A DNA stretch of 64,000 nucleotides from Megascapheus bottae (GCA_024803745.1 JANJXV010000017.1:1633001-1697000); one strand, 5' to 3'. Positions 47,010-58,210 are shown, numbered from the stretch's first letter. The notes: generated by a model not told the origin, from the sequence alone. Program-made: numbers and translations.

Positions 47010-47155
47010 AGTTCTGGACCAGAACCTTTCCTCCCTGACACGACCTTAAGCAAGGGATTAAGCTCCCTAAGCCTGTTTCCTGAGGGGTAAGACACAACTA
47101 GCTATCTTGTGGCTACTGTGAGGGTTAAACTAGGTGTGTCGAAAAGAGCCATACC
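47010..47155 (+). mobile_element. MIR SINE fragment
   Basis: 'ccttaagcaagggattaagc', 'tccctaagcctgtttcctga' and 'tactgtgagggttaaacta' are the MIR core and 3' part in order. Confidence 0.7.
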
Positions 47156-47925
47156 ACATTCATGTCATCTGTAAACAGTTACTTCCTTAAGAAAAGGTGG
47201 GGGGAACAATAATGAGAAACCCCCCTGTATATCCGGAACCAGAGGGGTACACATGTAGTTTCATTTCCAGCAGACCAGCGCATGGTCAGGACCTACCAGA
47301 TACAGGGAACCACACCACCCACCACCCTCCAGTCGTCACAGAACCAGGCAGCAGTGTGCCACCCACAAGCTGGCCCCTAAGCGGGTACACCCACTGCACA
47401 GACACCTGTGTGTCTATGCAAACGTCTGTTTCATCCTTCTAATATGAGATAATTTTGTAAGGTGATTCTATATTCCCTTATAACCCTTTAATTTGATACT
47501 TTTCTATGTTCACATCTGTTTTGTACTAAAGTGCCTTACAAATATTAAAAATATTGATCTCTAATAAAAATATCATTAGGTAAGAAAGTAACAGGAATTC
47601 TAAAGTAATTAGAAAAATAAAATGATTTATAATGAAGAATGACTAGGATCATTTTCAGAAGAGATGGGTTATTATGAATGCAGGACGAATTGGTGGAAAA
47701 GGAGTATATGAAATGAGTCTGCTGAAAAGGAGGATTGTTTTTCATGAGGATTATTATGGGAGAAAGTCTTAAAAGAACATGGAAACTAACCTAGATTGAA
47801 GTACATTGTAAAGAGTTGTATATTTGGAAATCCCAAATTTATGATCTTTATGAATATTGGCTTTGCATGCATAAATTGGATTTTTTTCTCTTTTATGTTT
47901 TTCCTTATTCTAGGACCAGCATGGT
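47156..47925. other. unassigned DNA
   Basis: A GC-richer patch at 47215-47420 ('cacaccacccaccaccctcc') is of unknown origin; the remainder is AT-rich. Confidence 0.35.
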
Positions 47926-48395
47926 ATAGCCAAGTACTGGTGGCTCACTCCTTTTTATATATTTATTTATTATTTATTTTGCCTGTCCTGGAGCTTGAAC
48001 TCAGGGCCTGAGCACTGTCCTTGAGCTTTCTCAAGGCTAGGGCTTTACCACTTGAGCCATAGCACCACTTCTGGCTTTTTCTATGCATGTGGTACCAGGG
48101 AATTGAATCCAGGTCTTCATGCATGTTAGGTAAGCACTCTACCACTAGGCCAAACTCCCGGCCTGGCTCACTCCTTTAATCCTAATTGCTCAGGAGACTG
48201 ACATCAGAGGATCTTGACTCCAATTCAGCCCAAGCAGAAAAAGTTATGAGAATCTTATCTCCAATTTGTTTCCCTCAAACTTAGACGTGGAAACTTAGCC
48301 CAAATGATAGAGTTCTAGCTTCAAGCAAAAAAGCCAGAGTGCCAAGATCCTGATTTTAAGCCCTAATACAGACATATGCACATAGAAAGGAAGAG
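47926..48395 (+). mobile_element. Geo-type SINE interrupted by an IDL SINE
   Basis: 47926-47954 ('tagccaagtactggtggctc') and 48164-48395 ('taatcctaattgctcagga', 'gagaatcttatctccaattt', 'caaatgatagagttctagc') make one Geo element split in its head. The break coincides with the 14-bp duplication of the inserted SINE. Confidence 0.85.
47955..48163 (-). mobile_element. IDL-Geo-type SINE inserted in a Geo SINE
   Basis: The minus strand starts 'ggccgggagtttggcctagt', with 'agagtgcttacctaacatgc', 'ctggattcaattccc' and the second arm 'gctcaagtggtaaagccc'. The A/T-rich tail at 47955-47980 is in antisense. Perfect 14-bp repeats 'tggctcactccttt' flank it (47941-47954 and 48164-48177). Confidence 0.95.
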
Positions 48396-49019
48396 GAAAA
48401 GGAAGGCTCTTCATCTCCATTTTGCCCCTTCACTATCCCTCTACACTCGACAATGCAAGTGTAAAGCTTTCAAAGTTCAAGTCTTGTCATGATATTATAG
48501 TTGCATTCCAGCACCTAAGGACAAAGGGACAGTCCTTTCATAAACACTAACACTTCTTTTCTTACTTCATGCCTCCTTCTGATGTGTTTCTCAACAAAAT
48601 CGTCTTATCTACAATGCAACCCAACATAGGTGCCATAGATGGAAAAACCTTTCTGGATTAAGGCAAAGCTACATTTGTGTTTCAACAATGTACTTGTCAC
48701 AATGACAGTACGACATAAGAACTTCCATGGAAACAACTGCACAGAAATAATCCTTTTGTGTGGAAAATGGGGGGTTTACCATCTATCTCTAAATGGTTAG
48801 CAGATGCATGTCTCTGTTTATTTAGAACAAATCCATTTTCTTTAAAATAGTATGACTACCCCCATATATTTACTGTCTAGACACCTTATATATGAAGAGA
48901 GTCTAAAACCAAATTTCATCCCTGTTTTATTTGAAGTTTATGACTGTTGGATAAAGCTTGGTACAATTCTGAAGACACTACAAAGTTGTTTTTTTTATTT
49001 TAAGTTTGTTTTGTTGTGA
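48396..49019. other. unassigned DNA
   Basis: Nothing recognised. Confidence 0.4.
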
Positions 49020-49222
49020 GGGTACTAGGGCATGAACTCAAGGCCTTGTGCTCTTGCTTAGTATTTTCATTCAAGGCTGGTTGTCTACCAGTTGAGCCAC
49101 AGCTCTACTTCAAATCTTTTTTCAGTTAACCTATTTCTTGCTAGACTAGCTTGGAACCATAATCCTCAAATCTCAGCAACCTGAGTAGGATTATAGGTGC
49201 AAGCCACTGAAGCCCAGTTTAA
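49020..49222 (-). mobile_element. Geo-type SINE (antisense)
   Basis: 'gggcatgaactcaaggcctt', 'ccagttgagccacagctcta', 'taatcctcaaatctcagcaa' and 'gattataggtgcaagccac' are in antisense Geo order. Confidence 0.65.
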
Positions 49223-49289
49223 TATAGTACATTTTCAGCACATTATTATTTTTATTTTAAATTATTTCATTTTATTATATTCCATTTTT

Positions 49290-49896
49290 ATTTATTTTTT
49301 CATATATTTTATTGTAAGTAATAGAAGGATTACATTATATTCATGAGATAGAAGGCACATTACTTCACAAATATTGATACCCTTTCTCATGTCCTATTTC
49401 CCATTTCCCTCACTCCCTTCCCCCTCACCACTTGATTTCCCCCCTTCCCTCTCCTCTTTCAAACAACCAATTAAGCATATATAAAATATATTAAATAACA
49501 AGGTGAAATATTGTAACCATATGAGATAACCAAGGGATGGCAAAGAGATGGGAGATAACATAGTACATTAAGAACAACAGTCATTCATTCTATGGCTTTT
49601 GTTTCCTTATCCTGGAGGTCCTTACATTTAGCGTCATACTATATGGCCTTATGAATCTAGATTTTGTTCTATTGTGAATTTCTGCTAGGAGAGCCCAAGG
49701 TTCCTACTGATTATGACAAATGATAGAGACTATGGGGCCTATGTTCCTTTGAGTCTGGCTTACTTCACTTAATGTGATTTTTTCTAAGTCTTTCCATTTC
49801 CTTACAAATGGGGTGATGTCCTTTTTTCTGACAGCAGCATAGAATTCCATTGTGTATAAATACCACATCATGTTGATCCAGTCATCAACTGAGGGC
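49290..49896 (-). mobile_element. L1 3' fragment (antisense)
   Basis: It is colinear with 42060-42660: tail, 'tgagatagaaggcacattac', C/T-rich block (49390-49465), 'cataacatagtacattaag'-like sequence, then the ORF2 C-terminus ending at 'catcaactgagggcc'. Flanking 'ccatttttattt' (about 49283) and 'ccattttttattt' (about 49896) suggest a target duplication. Confidence 0.9.
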
Positions 49897-49961
49897 CATT
49901 TTTTATTTTAACTGGACAGGAGGTTTGAACTCAGGGTCTTCACATTGTTCTGAGCTTTTTT

Positions 49962-50148
49962 ATTCAGTTCTGGGCTTGAACACAGGGCCTGGGCACTGTC
50001 CTTGGACTTTCTTAAGGCTAGCACTCTACCACTTGACCCACAGCACCACTTATGGCTTTGTATGTGTAGGTGGTACCAAGGAATCAAATCCATGTCTTTG
50101 TGGTGTATGCTAGGCAAGCCACTCTACCACTAGGCCAGCTCCCAGCCC
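49962..50148 (-). mobile_element. IDL-Geo-type SINE (antisense)
   Basis: The minus strand starts 'gggctgggagctggcctagt', then 'ggtagagtggcttgcctagc' and the second arm 'caagtggtagagtgctagcc'. A short extra SINE-like scrap (49918-49960, 'ggtttgaactcagggtctt') lies next to it. Confidence 0.85.
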
Positions 50149-50194
50149 ATGAAGATAATTTTATGTTTAGTAGTCCCATAACTTTGATTGTTTA

Positions 50195-50505
50195 TTTGCT
50201 TGTTTAATGGAATTAAAGTTTGACCCCAGGGCCTTGTGCTTTCTAAGGAAAAGCTCTTCTGCTTTTTGCCCCAGCCATTTTTGCTTTCATTTTTCAGATA
50301 GGATCTCACATGTATGGCCAGACAGCCCACACTTTGATGCTCTAATTTATGCTTTCCAAGTAAGTGAGATGAGAGGCATATGCACTCTGGCTGATTTGTT
50401 TAATTGAGATGGGATCCTGCTAAATTTTTGCCCATGCTGGTGTGTAATCTTAATTTTCTGATTTCATCTTCTTGCATAGGTAGGATTATAGGCACGAGAT
50501 CTTTA
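50195..50505 (-). mobile_element. composite SINE (antisense): dID-like, B1-like, B1-like
   Basis: On + the order is ID-like (50210-50275, 'gaccccagggccttgtgc'), then B1-like ('cagataggatctcacatgta', 'atgagaggcatatgcactc'), then a second B1-like ('ttgagatgggatcctgctaa', 'taggattataggcacgag'). Read on the minus strand this is B1-B1-dID, as at 28800-29075. Confidence 0.5.
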
Positions 50506-50565
50506 TTTTTGATATTCTATTAGATTAACTAACATATTTCATTTAGTAATGAGCAGGTAATAGAA

Positions 50566-50593
50566 TCCTATATTATTCTTGAATAATATAGGA
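50566..50593. repeat. 13-bp stem inverted repeat
   Basis: 'tcctatattattc' and exact reverse complement 'gaataatatagga' are separated by two bases. The stem is AT-rich and I see no function. Confidence 0.75.
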
Positions 50594-50611
50594 ACATTTC
50601 AACCAGTATGA

Positions 50612-50836
50612 GTTTTTTGGCCAGTTCTGGTGCCTGGGCACTGTCCCCGAGCCTCTTTGTCCTCAAGGCTGGCACTCTATCAGATGAGCCACAGCACCAC
50701 TTCATGCTTCTTTTGAGCCATTTATTGGACTAAAGAGTCACAGACTTTCCTGCCTGGGCTGGTTTCAAGATGTGATCCTCAGATCTCGGCCTCCTGTGTA
50801 GCTAGGGTTACAGGTAAGAGCCATTCTTGGTCATCT
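50612..50836 (-). mobile_element. Geo-type SINE (antisense)
   Basis: 'ttttggccagttctggtgcc', 'agatgagccacagcaccac', 'gtgatcctcagatctcggcc' and 'gctagggttacaggtaagag' follow antisense Geo. Confidence 0.75.
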
Positions 50837-51249
50837 GACTTTTTAAAAAAGTTTTTCTAGTAGATATCATTGTTTCGGTAAGGCATGCTTCCTAATAATG
50901 TTAATTTGTTGAGAATTTCTCATTTGTAAGATGCTACAAGGTTTTCATTACTTATTGCTGTTGTCCTGTTAACAAATGATAACAAAGAATAATATGGGTT
51001 TAGTTCTTCAGCCCATCCTCATTTCATAATTTAAAAATTTATATTCAGAACTAAGATTAGCTAAGTCTGAGATGGAACTGGAGTTTACCTGTTTTTATTA
51101 GCTGTTTGACTTACATAATGTTATGGGTAGTATTCTTTCCTCCTTATTTATCAGAAGTATCATGTACATAGGAATACATGTATTTATATACTTTTGTACA
51201 AACCCACACAAACATATATATATATATATACTGACAAATTCACATGTAT
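50837..51249. other. unassigned DNA
   Basis: It includes (TA)n at 51210-51230. 'attgctgttgtcctgttaac' near 50957 faintly recalls an old LTR family, but too weakly to call. Confidence 0.3.
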
Positions 51250-51273
51250 ATTAACAGATATATATCTGTTAAT
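51250..51273. repeat. perfect 24-bp palindrome
   Basis: The half-site 'attaacagatat' is followed immediately by its exact reverse complement. It lies 50 bp upstream of the L1 insertion. Confidence 0.9.
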
Positions 51274-51321
51274 GACTATAATAAAGCCCATACTGGATCT
51301 CCTTAGATCTCATGATGTTTT

Positions 51322-52715
51322 TGCCAAGAGCTATCTACAAATTCAATGCAATACCCATCAATATCCCAATGTCATTCTTTAAAGAAATAGAAGAGGCAAT
51401 TCAAAATTTCATATGGAATAATAAAAGACCCCATATAGCAAAAACACTTCTTAGCAGAAAGAACAGCGCTGGAGGAATTTCAATTCCAAACTTTAGACTC
51501 TATTACAGAGCTACAATTCTCAAAACAGCTTGGTACTGGCACAGGAACAGGCCTGAAGACCAATAGAATAGAACTGAGGACCCAGATATTAAACCACAGA
51601 CCTATGGCCACCTAATCTTTGACAAGGGAGCCAAAAAAATAGAATGGAAGAAAGACATCCTCTTCAACAAGTTGTGCTGGCAGAACTGGTTAAGCACCTG
51701 CAGAAAACTAAAGTTGGACCCTTCTTTGTCACCCTGCACTAGAATTAACTCCAAATGGATCAAAGACCTGGAGGTAAAAGCTGACACACTGAAAACTTTA
51801 CAGGAAAGAATAGGAGATACACTAGGCCTCCTTGGCACAGGTAGAAACTTTCTTAATAAGGACCAAGAATCACAACAAATCAGAGAAAGACTGGATAAGT
51901 GGGACTGCATTAAACTGCAGAGCTTTTGTATGGCAAAGGACATAGCTAGTAAACTAATCAGGAAGCCTACAGAGTGGGAGAAGATCTTCACCAACCAAAC
52001 AACGGACAAAGGCCTCATATCTAAAATATATCAACAACTCAAAAAATTGAATCACTCCAAAACTAACCTCCAAAGTAACAACCATCCCATTAAAAAATGG
52101 GCCAAAGACTTAAAGAGAGTCTTCTCTGAAGAAGAAACAAAAATGGCCTATAGACATATGAAGAAATGCTCAACATCTCTGGTCATAAAAGAAATGCAAA
52201 TCAAAATAACTCTAAGATTCCACCTCACTCCAGTTAGAATGGCCAGGATCAGGAAAACGAATAACAACAGATGCTGGAGGGGATGTGGCCAGGAGGGATC
52301 AGTACTACACTGTTGGTGGGAGTGCAAATTCATTCAACCACTATGGAAAGCAGTGTGGCAGTGCCTCAAAAGGCTAAACATAGAACTCCCCTATGACCCA
52401 GCAATTCCACTACTTGGCATTTACCCAACCATCCAGAAATAAGGACATACTAAATCCACTAGCACAACAATGTACATTGCAGCACTACTCACCATAGCAA
52501 AGATATGGAACCAACCTAGATGTCCCTCAGTTGATGAGTGGATCAACAAGTTGTGGTATTTGTACACAATGGAATTCTATGCTGCTGTCAGAAAGAATGA
52601 CATCGCCCCCTTTGTTAGGAAATGGAAAGACTTAGAAAGAATCATATTAAGTGAAGTAAGCCAGACTCAAAGGAACTTAGGCTCAATGGTTTCCCTCCTT
52701 CGTCATAATCAGTAG
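51322..52715 (+). pseudogene. L1 ORF2 C-terminal region with two stops
   Basis: One continuous frame, interrupted only by TAG at 51564-51566 (at a position where Trp is expected) and TAA at 52440-52442 (CAA in the 42-kb copy, so C to T). Segments include '[19 protein letters not shown]', 'WIKDLEVKADTLKTLQERI' and the Cys-rich '[19 protein letters not shown]'. The endonuclease and reverse transcriptase core are absent through truncation. Confidence 0.95.
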
Positions 52716-53138
52716 AAACCTTGGGCTCTACTAGCAGAGATTTGCAATAGAGCAAAATCTTGATACAGAAGGCCATATAATGTGAAGCTAATTGAAAGGA
52801 CCTCCAGGATATTGAAACAAAAGCCATATAATGAATGATTGTTGTCCTTAATGTACTATGTTGTCTCTCATCTCCTTTGCTGTCCCTTGGTTATCTCATA
52901 GTGTTATAGTATCTCACTTTGTTATCTGATATATTGAATTTATTTGTATTTGGATATTTGAAATTTGATAGGGAAGGGGGGAAAACCAAGACGGGTGGGG
53001 GGTGTGGGGGGGGGAGGGAAATGGGTACCAAGACATGTGAAAGGGTATCAATGTATGTGAATTAATGCACCTTCTACCTGGCAAATATCATGTAACCCTT
53101 TTACTAATTACAATAAAAATATGGAAAAAAATATAAAT
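51322..53138 (+). mobile_element. young L1 3' half (ORF2 C-terminus, 3'UTR, tail)
   Basis: It runs from 'gccaagagctatctacaaat' through the ORF2 C-terminal coding region to the stop at 52713-52715. The 3'UTR contains the G-rich stretch (52970-53022) and 'ggtaccaagacatgtgaaag', and it ends 'tacaataaaaatatggaaaa'. It is 5'-truncated with no inversion. It is close to identical over long blocks to 42021-43565, so both come from a recently active subfamily. Confidence 0.95.
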
Positions 53139-53870
53139 GTTGAGCTGGACTTCCATTGCATTCCTCATTTATGAATTAATGACAATAATAAATAATATAT
53201 ATTTTCAAGAGCATTATGAAATTTAACATATATATTTAAGCTTAAACCAAATTTTTTTTCTTTTGTGATATTTTTTTTAAATTTTGTATCATTTTGATAT
53301 TTATTTTTCCCTTTCTCTGAAATTTATCTTCTTCATTGAAGATTACTTTCAGCTTTTGTTTCTCCTTAGAAAGATTTAATTTCAAAAAGTTATTATTTTT
53401 ATCTTCTAGTAGCCTTATCAGAAAACTGACTTTCAAATTCATTAAATTCTACTTTTCATTGAAAAAGTGTCATACATATAAATATATATTTATATTCCTT
53501 TTTCTGGCTTATTTATCTTATGTACTTGATTTGGAGAGGCAAGAGGAGGAATGTTAATATGTTAATTTTCAATTTTTCCCCATACATTTCCTGATATCAG
53601 GAACTTCAGATGCATGCATCTCCTGTTGATGTCTTTGGGAACTTGCGAGACAGTTTCAATCAGTTTACTGCATGTATTTAAAACATGTGGGGTCTACTTC
53701 TGTAACACAAAGCATGTCTATATGTGTTTTTTTCTAATTCATATTCAAATCTATGATACACTATCCTTCTTCACCTACTTATCTAGCTATGTTTTAGAGA
53801 TATAAGTTAATATTTGCCTCTATGGCTTTACACTTGCTTGCTTCTTTATTATCATGTTTTCTTCTTTAAA
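53139..53870. other. AT-rich unassigned DNA
   Basis: Nothing recognised. Confidence 0.4.
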
Positions 53871-53874
53871 AATG

Positions 53875-54058
53875 CTAAGTGTCAGTGGCTCATGGCTGTA
53901 ATCCTAGCTCTTAAAGAGGCAGAGGTCTGAGGATGACATTTCAAGACAGCAAAATCTTATGGCCCGCCCAACCCCCTCCCAAAATTACTTAGCAATGCCA
54001 GCTGTTATGTGTGGCCATGAATGCATAAAGACTTTGAGTTCAAACTCTTGTACTACAT
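53875..54058 (+). mobile_element. Geo-type SINE (old, shortened)
   Basis: 'aagtgtcagtggctcatggc', 'tgtaatcctagctcttaaag' and 'gaggtctgaggatgacattt', then a diverged body to 'gagttcaaactcttgtac'. It is followed directly by (CA)n. Confidence 0.6.
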
Positions 54059-54060
54059 AA

Positions 54061-54061
<1 letters not shown>

Positions 54062-54105
<44 letters not shown>
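54062..54105. repeat. (CA)n microsatellite
   Basis: Uninterrupted (CA)22, adjoining the SINE tail. Confidence 0.95.
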
Positions 54106-54106
<1 letters not shown>

Positions 54107-54313
54107 TGTTTCTGAATTTCATTCTTTGAATGGATACTGCTTGATCTATGAGGCATCTATGTTCCTCATTTTACTGGCTTTATCATTTAATTCTCAGCAT
54201 TGGTTCTCTTTTTATATCCAATAGCTTTTCTTTAAAGTTTTTATCTGTCATTCGAACTGTAAACTTTTAAAAGAATTTAGTAATTTATGATGGTTCTTTT
54301 ATTCTTTTCTTCT

Positions 54314-54471
54314 CTTTTGCCAGTACTGGGGCTTGAACTCAGGGCTAGTGCTCTATACTTTAGCACAGTACCACTTCTGCCTTTTTCTGTGTAGGTGGTA
54401 CTGAGGAATCGAACCCAGGACTTCATGCATGCTAGGGTGGCATTCTATCACTAGGTCACACTCCCCATCCC
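54314..54471 (-). mobile_element. IDL-Geo-type SINE (antisense)
   Basis: 'ttttgccagtactggggctt', 'tagcacagtaccacttctgc', 'gaggaatcgaacccaggac' and 'ctatcactaggtcacactc'. Part of the second arm is deleted. 'atggttctttt' occurs on both sides (about 54291 and 54475). Confidence 0.8.
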
Positions 54472-54489
54472 ATAATGGTTCTTTTTACA

Positions 54490-55010
54490 ACTTTTGTTGT
54501 GGTAAAGTAAGCGTAACAGAAATGTTAACATGTTAATTCTCTTGACCTGCACTTCACAAGTATTAAGTATTTTCATATTGCTGTATAGCCATCATCTACC
54601 ACCAAATTTACTTTAATCTTGCAAATGTGAGCCTCTATGCTAAATAATATCTCTTATCATCTCCACCCAAGCCATGCATTTTCCCTTGCCTAGCCTCTGC
54701 GAATCAGCAGTCTTCTTTCTATCTGTGATTTTGATTATTCTAATTTATCTAATGGGAATCACACACTATTTGCCTTTTTGTGATTGGCCTTTTTCTTATA
54801 GCATGGTGCTGTCCAGGCCAATCTGTGTTGTAACATTTCTTCCCTTAGAAAAGCAAATAGTATTTATTTACATATGTAAAATACTTTGTCCATTGTGGGT
54901 TATGTTCACTTTATAGCTATTGAAAATAATGCTATTATAAACACATGTATAAAAATACCTTATCTGAGTTTTCTGTTTATCTTTTCTATAGTAGCTATCT
55001 CTTGGTGGGA
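54490..55010 (-). mobile_element. ancient L1M-type 3'UTR (antisense)
   Basis: The + strand keeps the antisense order of the mammal-wide L1M 3' region: 'cacaagtattaagtattttc', 'atagccatcatctaccacc', 'atctaatgggaatcacacac', 'cctttttgtgattggccttt', 'ccattgtgggttatgttcac' and 'gaaaataatgctattataaa'. It is highly diverged and unrelated to the young L1s here. Confidence 0.75.
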
Positions 55011-55319
55011 AGTGGTATCTTAAAATAAAAAAAGATAGAGTAAATTTATTTGAAATTGAAAGGAAAGCCCTGAAAAGAAAATAGTGAGACTCTATTCTGA
55101 GGAGGTTCCCTTAAGAGGAGTCTTGGGAGTGGACTCTTTAGCCAGTATTTGCATTATGGTTGAGGGCTCAGTCCTTTTCCTGAGATTTCTCACAAACCAA
55201 TTAGTGAATCCTGCATTGCTTCCCAGGAGCTAGTCTACTGGGAAAGTTGCATTCAATTTTACTTTGAAGGCAGGTTAGGGGAAAAAAATATGGGATGCTG
55301 TAACACAATAGTTAATGGG
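55011..55319. other. unassigned DNA
   Basis: Nothing recognised. Confidence 0.4.
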
Positions 55320-55432
55320 AGAATGTGGGAGAAAAGAAGGGGAGAGGTAAAAATATTTAACAAAAAATGTACTCATTTACTTATGTAACTGTAACCCCTC
55401 TGATATTACCCTTACAATAAAATAAAATTTAA
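55320..55432 (+). mobile_element. L1 3'-end scrap
   Basis: 'gaatgtgggagaaaagaagg', 'tttacttatgtaactgtaac', 'ccctctgatattaccctt' and an A-rich tail. It has the same variant terminus as 14436-14522. Confidence 0.65.
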
Positions 55433-55437
55433 TTTAT

Positions 55438-55660
55438 TTTGGTTAGTTGTGGGACATGAACTCTCAGCCTGAGCTTTGTCCCCTGAGCTCTTCAGCTCAA
55501 GGCTAGCAATCTACCACTTGAGCCACAGTGCCACTTCTGCTTTTCTGGTGGTTAACTGGAGATAAGAGTCTCACACAACAGACTTTCATGCCCCGGGTAG
55601 ATTTAAGGCGTGATCCGCAGATCTCAGCCTCCTCACTAGCTAGGATTATAGGCATAAGGC
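55438..55660 (-). mobile_element. Geo-type SINE (antisense)
   Basis: It is relatively well preserved: 'gagctcttcagctcaaggct', 'ctaccacttgagccacagtg', 'ggttaactggagataagagt', 'gatccgcagatctcagcctc' and 'agctaggattataggcataa'. The 110-codon minus-strand frame (55503-55835) and the plus frame over it are side effects of this SINE and its flank. Confidence 0.85.
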
Positions 55661-56624
55661 TTGAGAACTTGGCAAAATTTAATTTAAAAAAATGGTTAAT
55701 GGGAGAAAGCTTTCTTTTATCTGAGTATCCCAAGATACCAGTGTCTACCTTTGTTTTTAAGCAACACTGCTCTCCTCCACCTGTGTTTTCATTATTCACT
55801 GGATAAGTAATAAGAACATGGTATTTTATAGACACTGGTACAGGAAGTGGTAAACCATAGTAAACAAAAAGAAATCAAAAGGTTTATAGTTTTATGAAAG
55901 CTTGATAAAATAACATTTAAAAAATAAAAATATTAAGTAGATAATATGTCAAGTAGATATAAGTGGTTTGTAAGAAATAGAAAATATACTTGTTTTCAAT
56001 TAGGGTTTAGCAGCTTTAAATAGCAAAAACAAAATATAACAAAAACAAAAAACATAAAACAAAAAACAAAGCTATTTGTTTGCTCAGGAATCCAATGTAG
56101 CATAGTCGGATTCTCTGTTTAGCATGCTACATGCCACTCAGAGTCACAGGCTCAGCTCAGGCTTGCAGTCTACTCCCAAACTCACTCAATTTGTTGGCTT
56201 CATTCATATCGCTTGCATTTGTAGAACCAATGTCAAGTCTCCTTGATGCCATTCTCAATAGGGAGCCATTCTCAGGTTTCTGAAGCCAAGCTGCCACGCA
56301 AGTCCTCTCCAACATAGCGCTTGTCTTCTTCAGTTCAACAGAATAATCTCAGCTTCCTTAACAGCTCTTTTGTTTCTGGCCTATAATTCATATGTAAAGG
56401 AGACCACTTAGAAAACCTTCCTTTCTGTGCCTAATCACATTGATTGCCTACATAGTCCACTAAAAATTTTCCATATGCAGTCTGGAAGATGAATCAGTGG
56501 AACATGGATCCCATTGGGTGAGGGCCTTTAGGTCATTATAGAATTCTGCCTACCACAAGAGTAGATATACCTAGGATCATATCAGGTAAGGTAATATAAG
56601 ACAGTCTCCAGCAAGTGGCATTGA
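55661..56624. other. unassigned DNA, possible old LTR at its end
   Basis: 56380-56565 ends with 'gaattctgcctaccacaag' after 'gggtgagggcctttaggtc', which recalls the 3' part of an old mammalian LTR-type repeat. The match is too weak to name. 56030-56070 is (CAAAA)-rich. Confidence 0.3.
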
Positions 56625-56639
56625 AATATAGGTATGACT

Positions 56640-56752
56640 TGGTACCAAGACATGTGAAAGGGTATCAATGTATGTGAATTAATGCACCTTCTATCTGGCA
56701 AATATCATGTAACCCTTTTACTAATTACAATAAAAAATACTGAAAAAATAAA
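56640..56752 (+). mobile_element. 113-bp L1 insertion with perfect target duplication
   Basis: It is nearly identical to the final about 100 bp of the 51-kb L1 ('ggtaccaagacatgtgaaag', 'aatgcaccttctatctgg', 'tactaattacaataaaaaat'). Exact 15-bp repeats 'gaaatataggtatga' flank it (56625-56639 and 56753-56767). Confidence 0.95.
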
Positions 56753-56767
56753 GAAATATAGGTATGA

Positions 56768-58166
56768 GAGTAATAGAGGGGAAAAAAATCTTTTACGGAT
56801 TGAAGGGAGAGAAGAGAGAGTGCCATTTCTAGAGTAAGAGAAGCTGAAGATGTCCTAGAAATAGCCAGGGGCTTGTTCCATAGCTCAAGCAGAATGACTG
56901 AGAGGGGCAGGGAGGGGAGGCCAAGATAACCTTGGGCCTTGAAGGGTATCATAATAATCTTGATTCTTAGGCCAAAAGGTTGCTGTTGTGTGTGAGTAAA
57001 GTCACAACTTAAATTCCTTATTTGGGGGGAAAAAACAAATTAAAAAAGTAGAGATATATTTAGGAAACAAAGTAGATTAATTTGATTAATCCAGAAAGAC
57101 TGAAGTTCTGTTCCTGGTGACTACAACAAGGAGGTGGAGGCTATGACCAGGTACACTTACAGGCTTAATGTTTTGAAATAATAAAGAATGAGTTCAAATT
57201 GCATATTTCTCTAGGGTGAAACTTCTGGAAATAGAAATGTCAGGACACACATAGAAATCACGTTTCATAGCAATGTTTTCATGTACACTAAACAACATAT
57301 GCCACCTTGTAGACTTCATGTAACCAAAAGTTGTATGCTATACTCAATTATAACTATGATATAAAAAGATTGTTTTCATTAAATTGAGTGAAAACTTTAT
57401 TTTTAAATTGAATGAAAGTCTTGGTTAATCACTTCAGCCAGATCTCCAGCCAAATTTTGCTTTAGCTGTTTTCCCATAGAATCTTGTGCTTTTCACCTGG
57501 TCTGGCCTCAAACCAAAATCTTATCTCTGCTTACTCCATAAACTGATTCCAGGCTTCATCCTCTATGCCTCCACATCTCATCTTTGTTTTTAATTTTTCA
57601 TTCTGCTTATGAATTCTATAATACAGGATGTCTGATATGACAGGGAATGTAAGATCAGTTTCTTTAATTGGGCCACATTTTTTCTTTATGTCTACAAAAT
57701 CTAGTTTGCTGTATCGAAAAGGAAGACCAGTACAAATCTTCAGAATCAGTTGAATAAATCACTGCTTCTGGCTGCCCTGGTTACTGATGTGTAGCCTGCA
57801 AAACATTTTGTAAAACTGGCAGTTTTCAGACTGTGTAGACACAGATAATCCCATCTATCTTTCTTACTCACTCTGCACATTAAAAGTAATAGAGTGAATT
57901 TCTAGGCATTTCTCAGACTCTTTTCCTAGATGACTCAATGCTGCTCCAAGATCTGACAGCTCCTTTATCTCATGGTATTTTTTTTTTGTCAAATACTTTC
58001 CTTGCTGATTAAGACACCATCTGCTGCCTGTGAAATGACTGAACATCACCAAAACGCTACTGTCCCATCTATTCCATTATCCAAACAGCACTGGATTAGT
58101 TCTCACATCAATTCTCAATCTAAAACTCCATATTTTAGCTTTCTTATCCAGTTATAGTTAGTAGTA

Positions 58167-58167
<1 letters not shown>
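56768..58167. other. unassigned DNA
   Basis: Nothing recognised. Confidence 0.4.

Positions 58168-58168
<1 letters not shown>

Positions 58169-58208
<40 letters not shown>
58169..58208. repeat. (GT)n microsatellite
   Basis: Uninterrupted (GT)20. Confidence 0.95.

Positions 58209-58210
<2 letters not shown>

Noticed and set aside
51602..52018. 138-codon minus open frame
   Set aside because: It is the antisense shadow of L1 ORF2. The plus strand carries the recognisable L1 protein.
55503..55835. 110-codon minus frame and 92-codon plus frame
   Set aside because: They overlap an antisense Geo SINE and its flank. SINEs often leave both strands open by chance.
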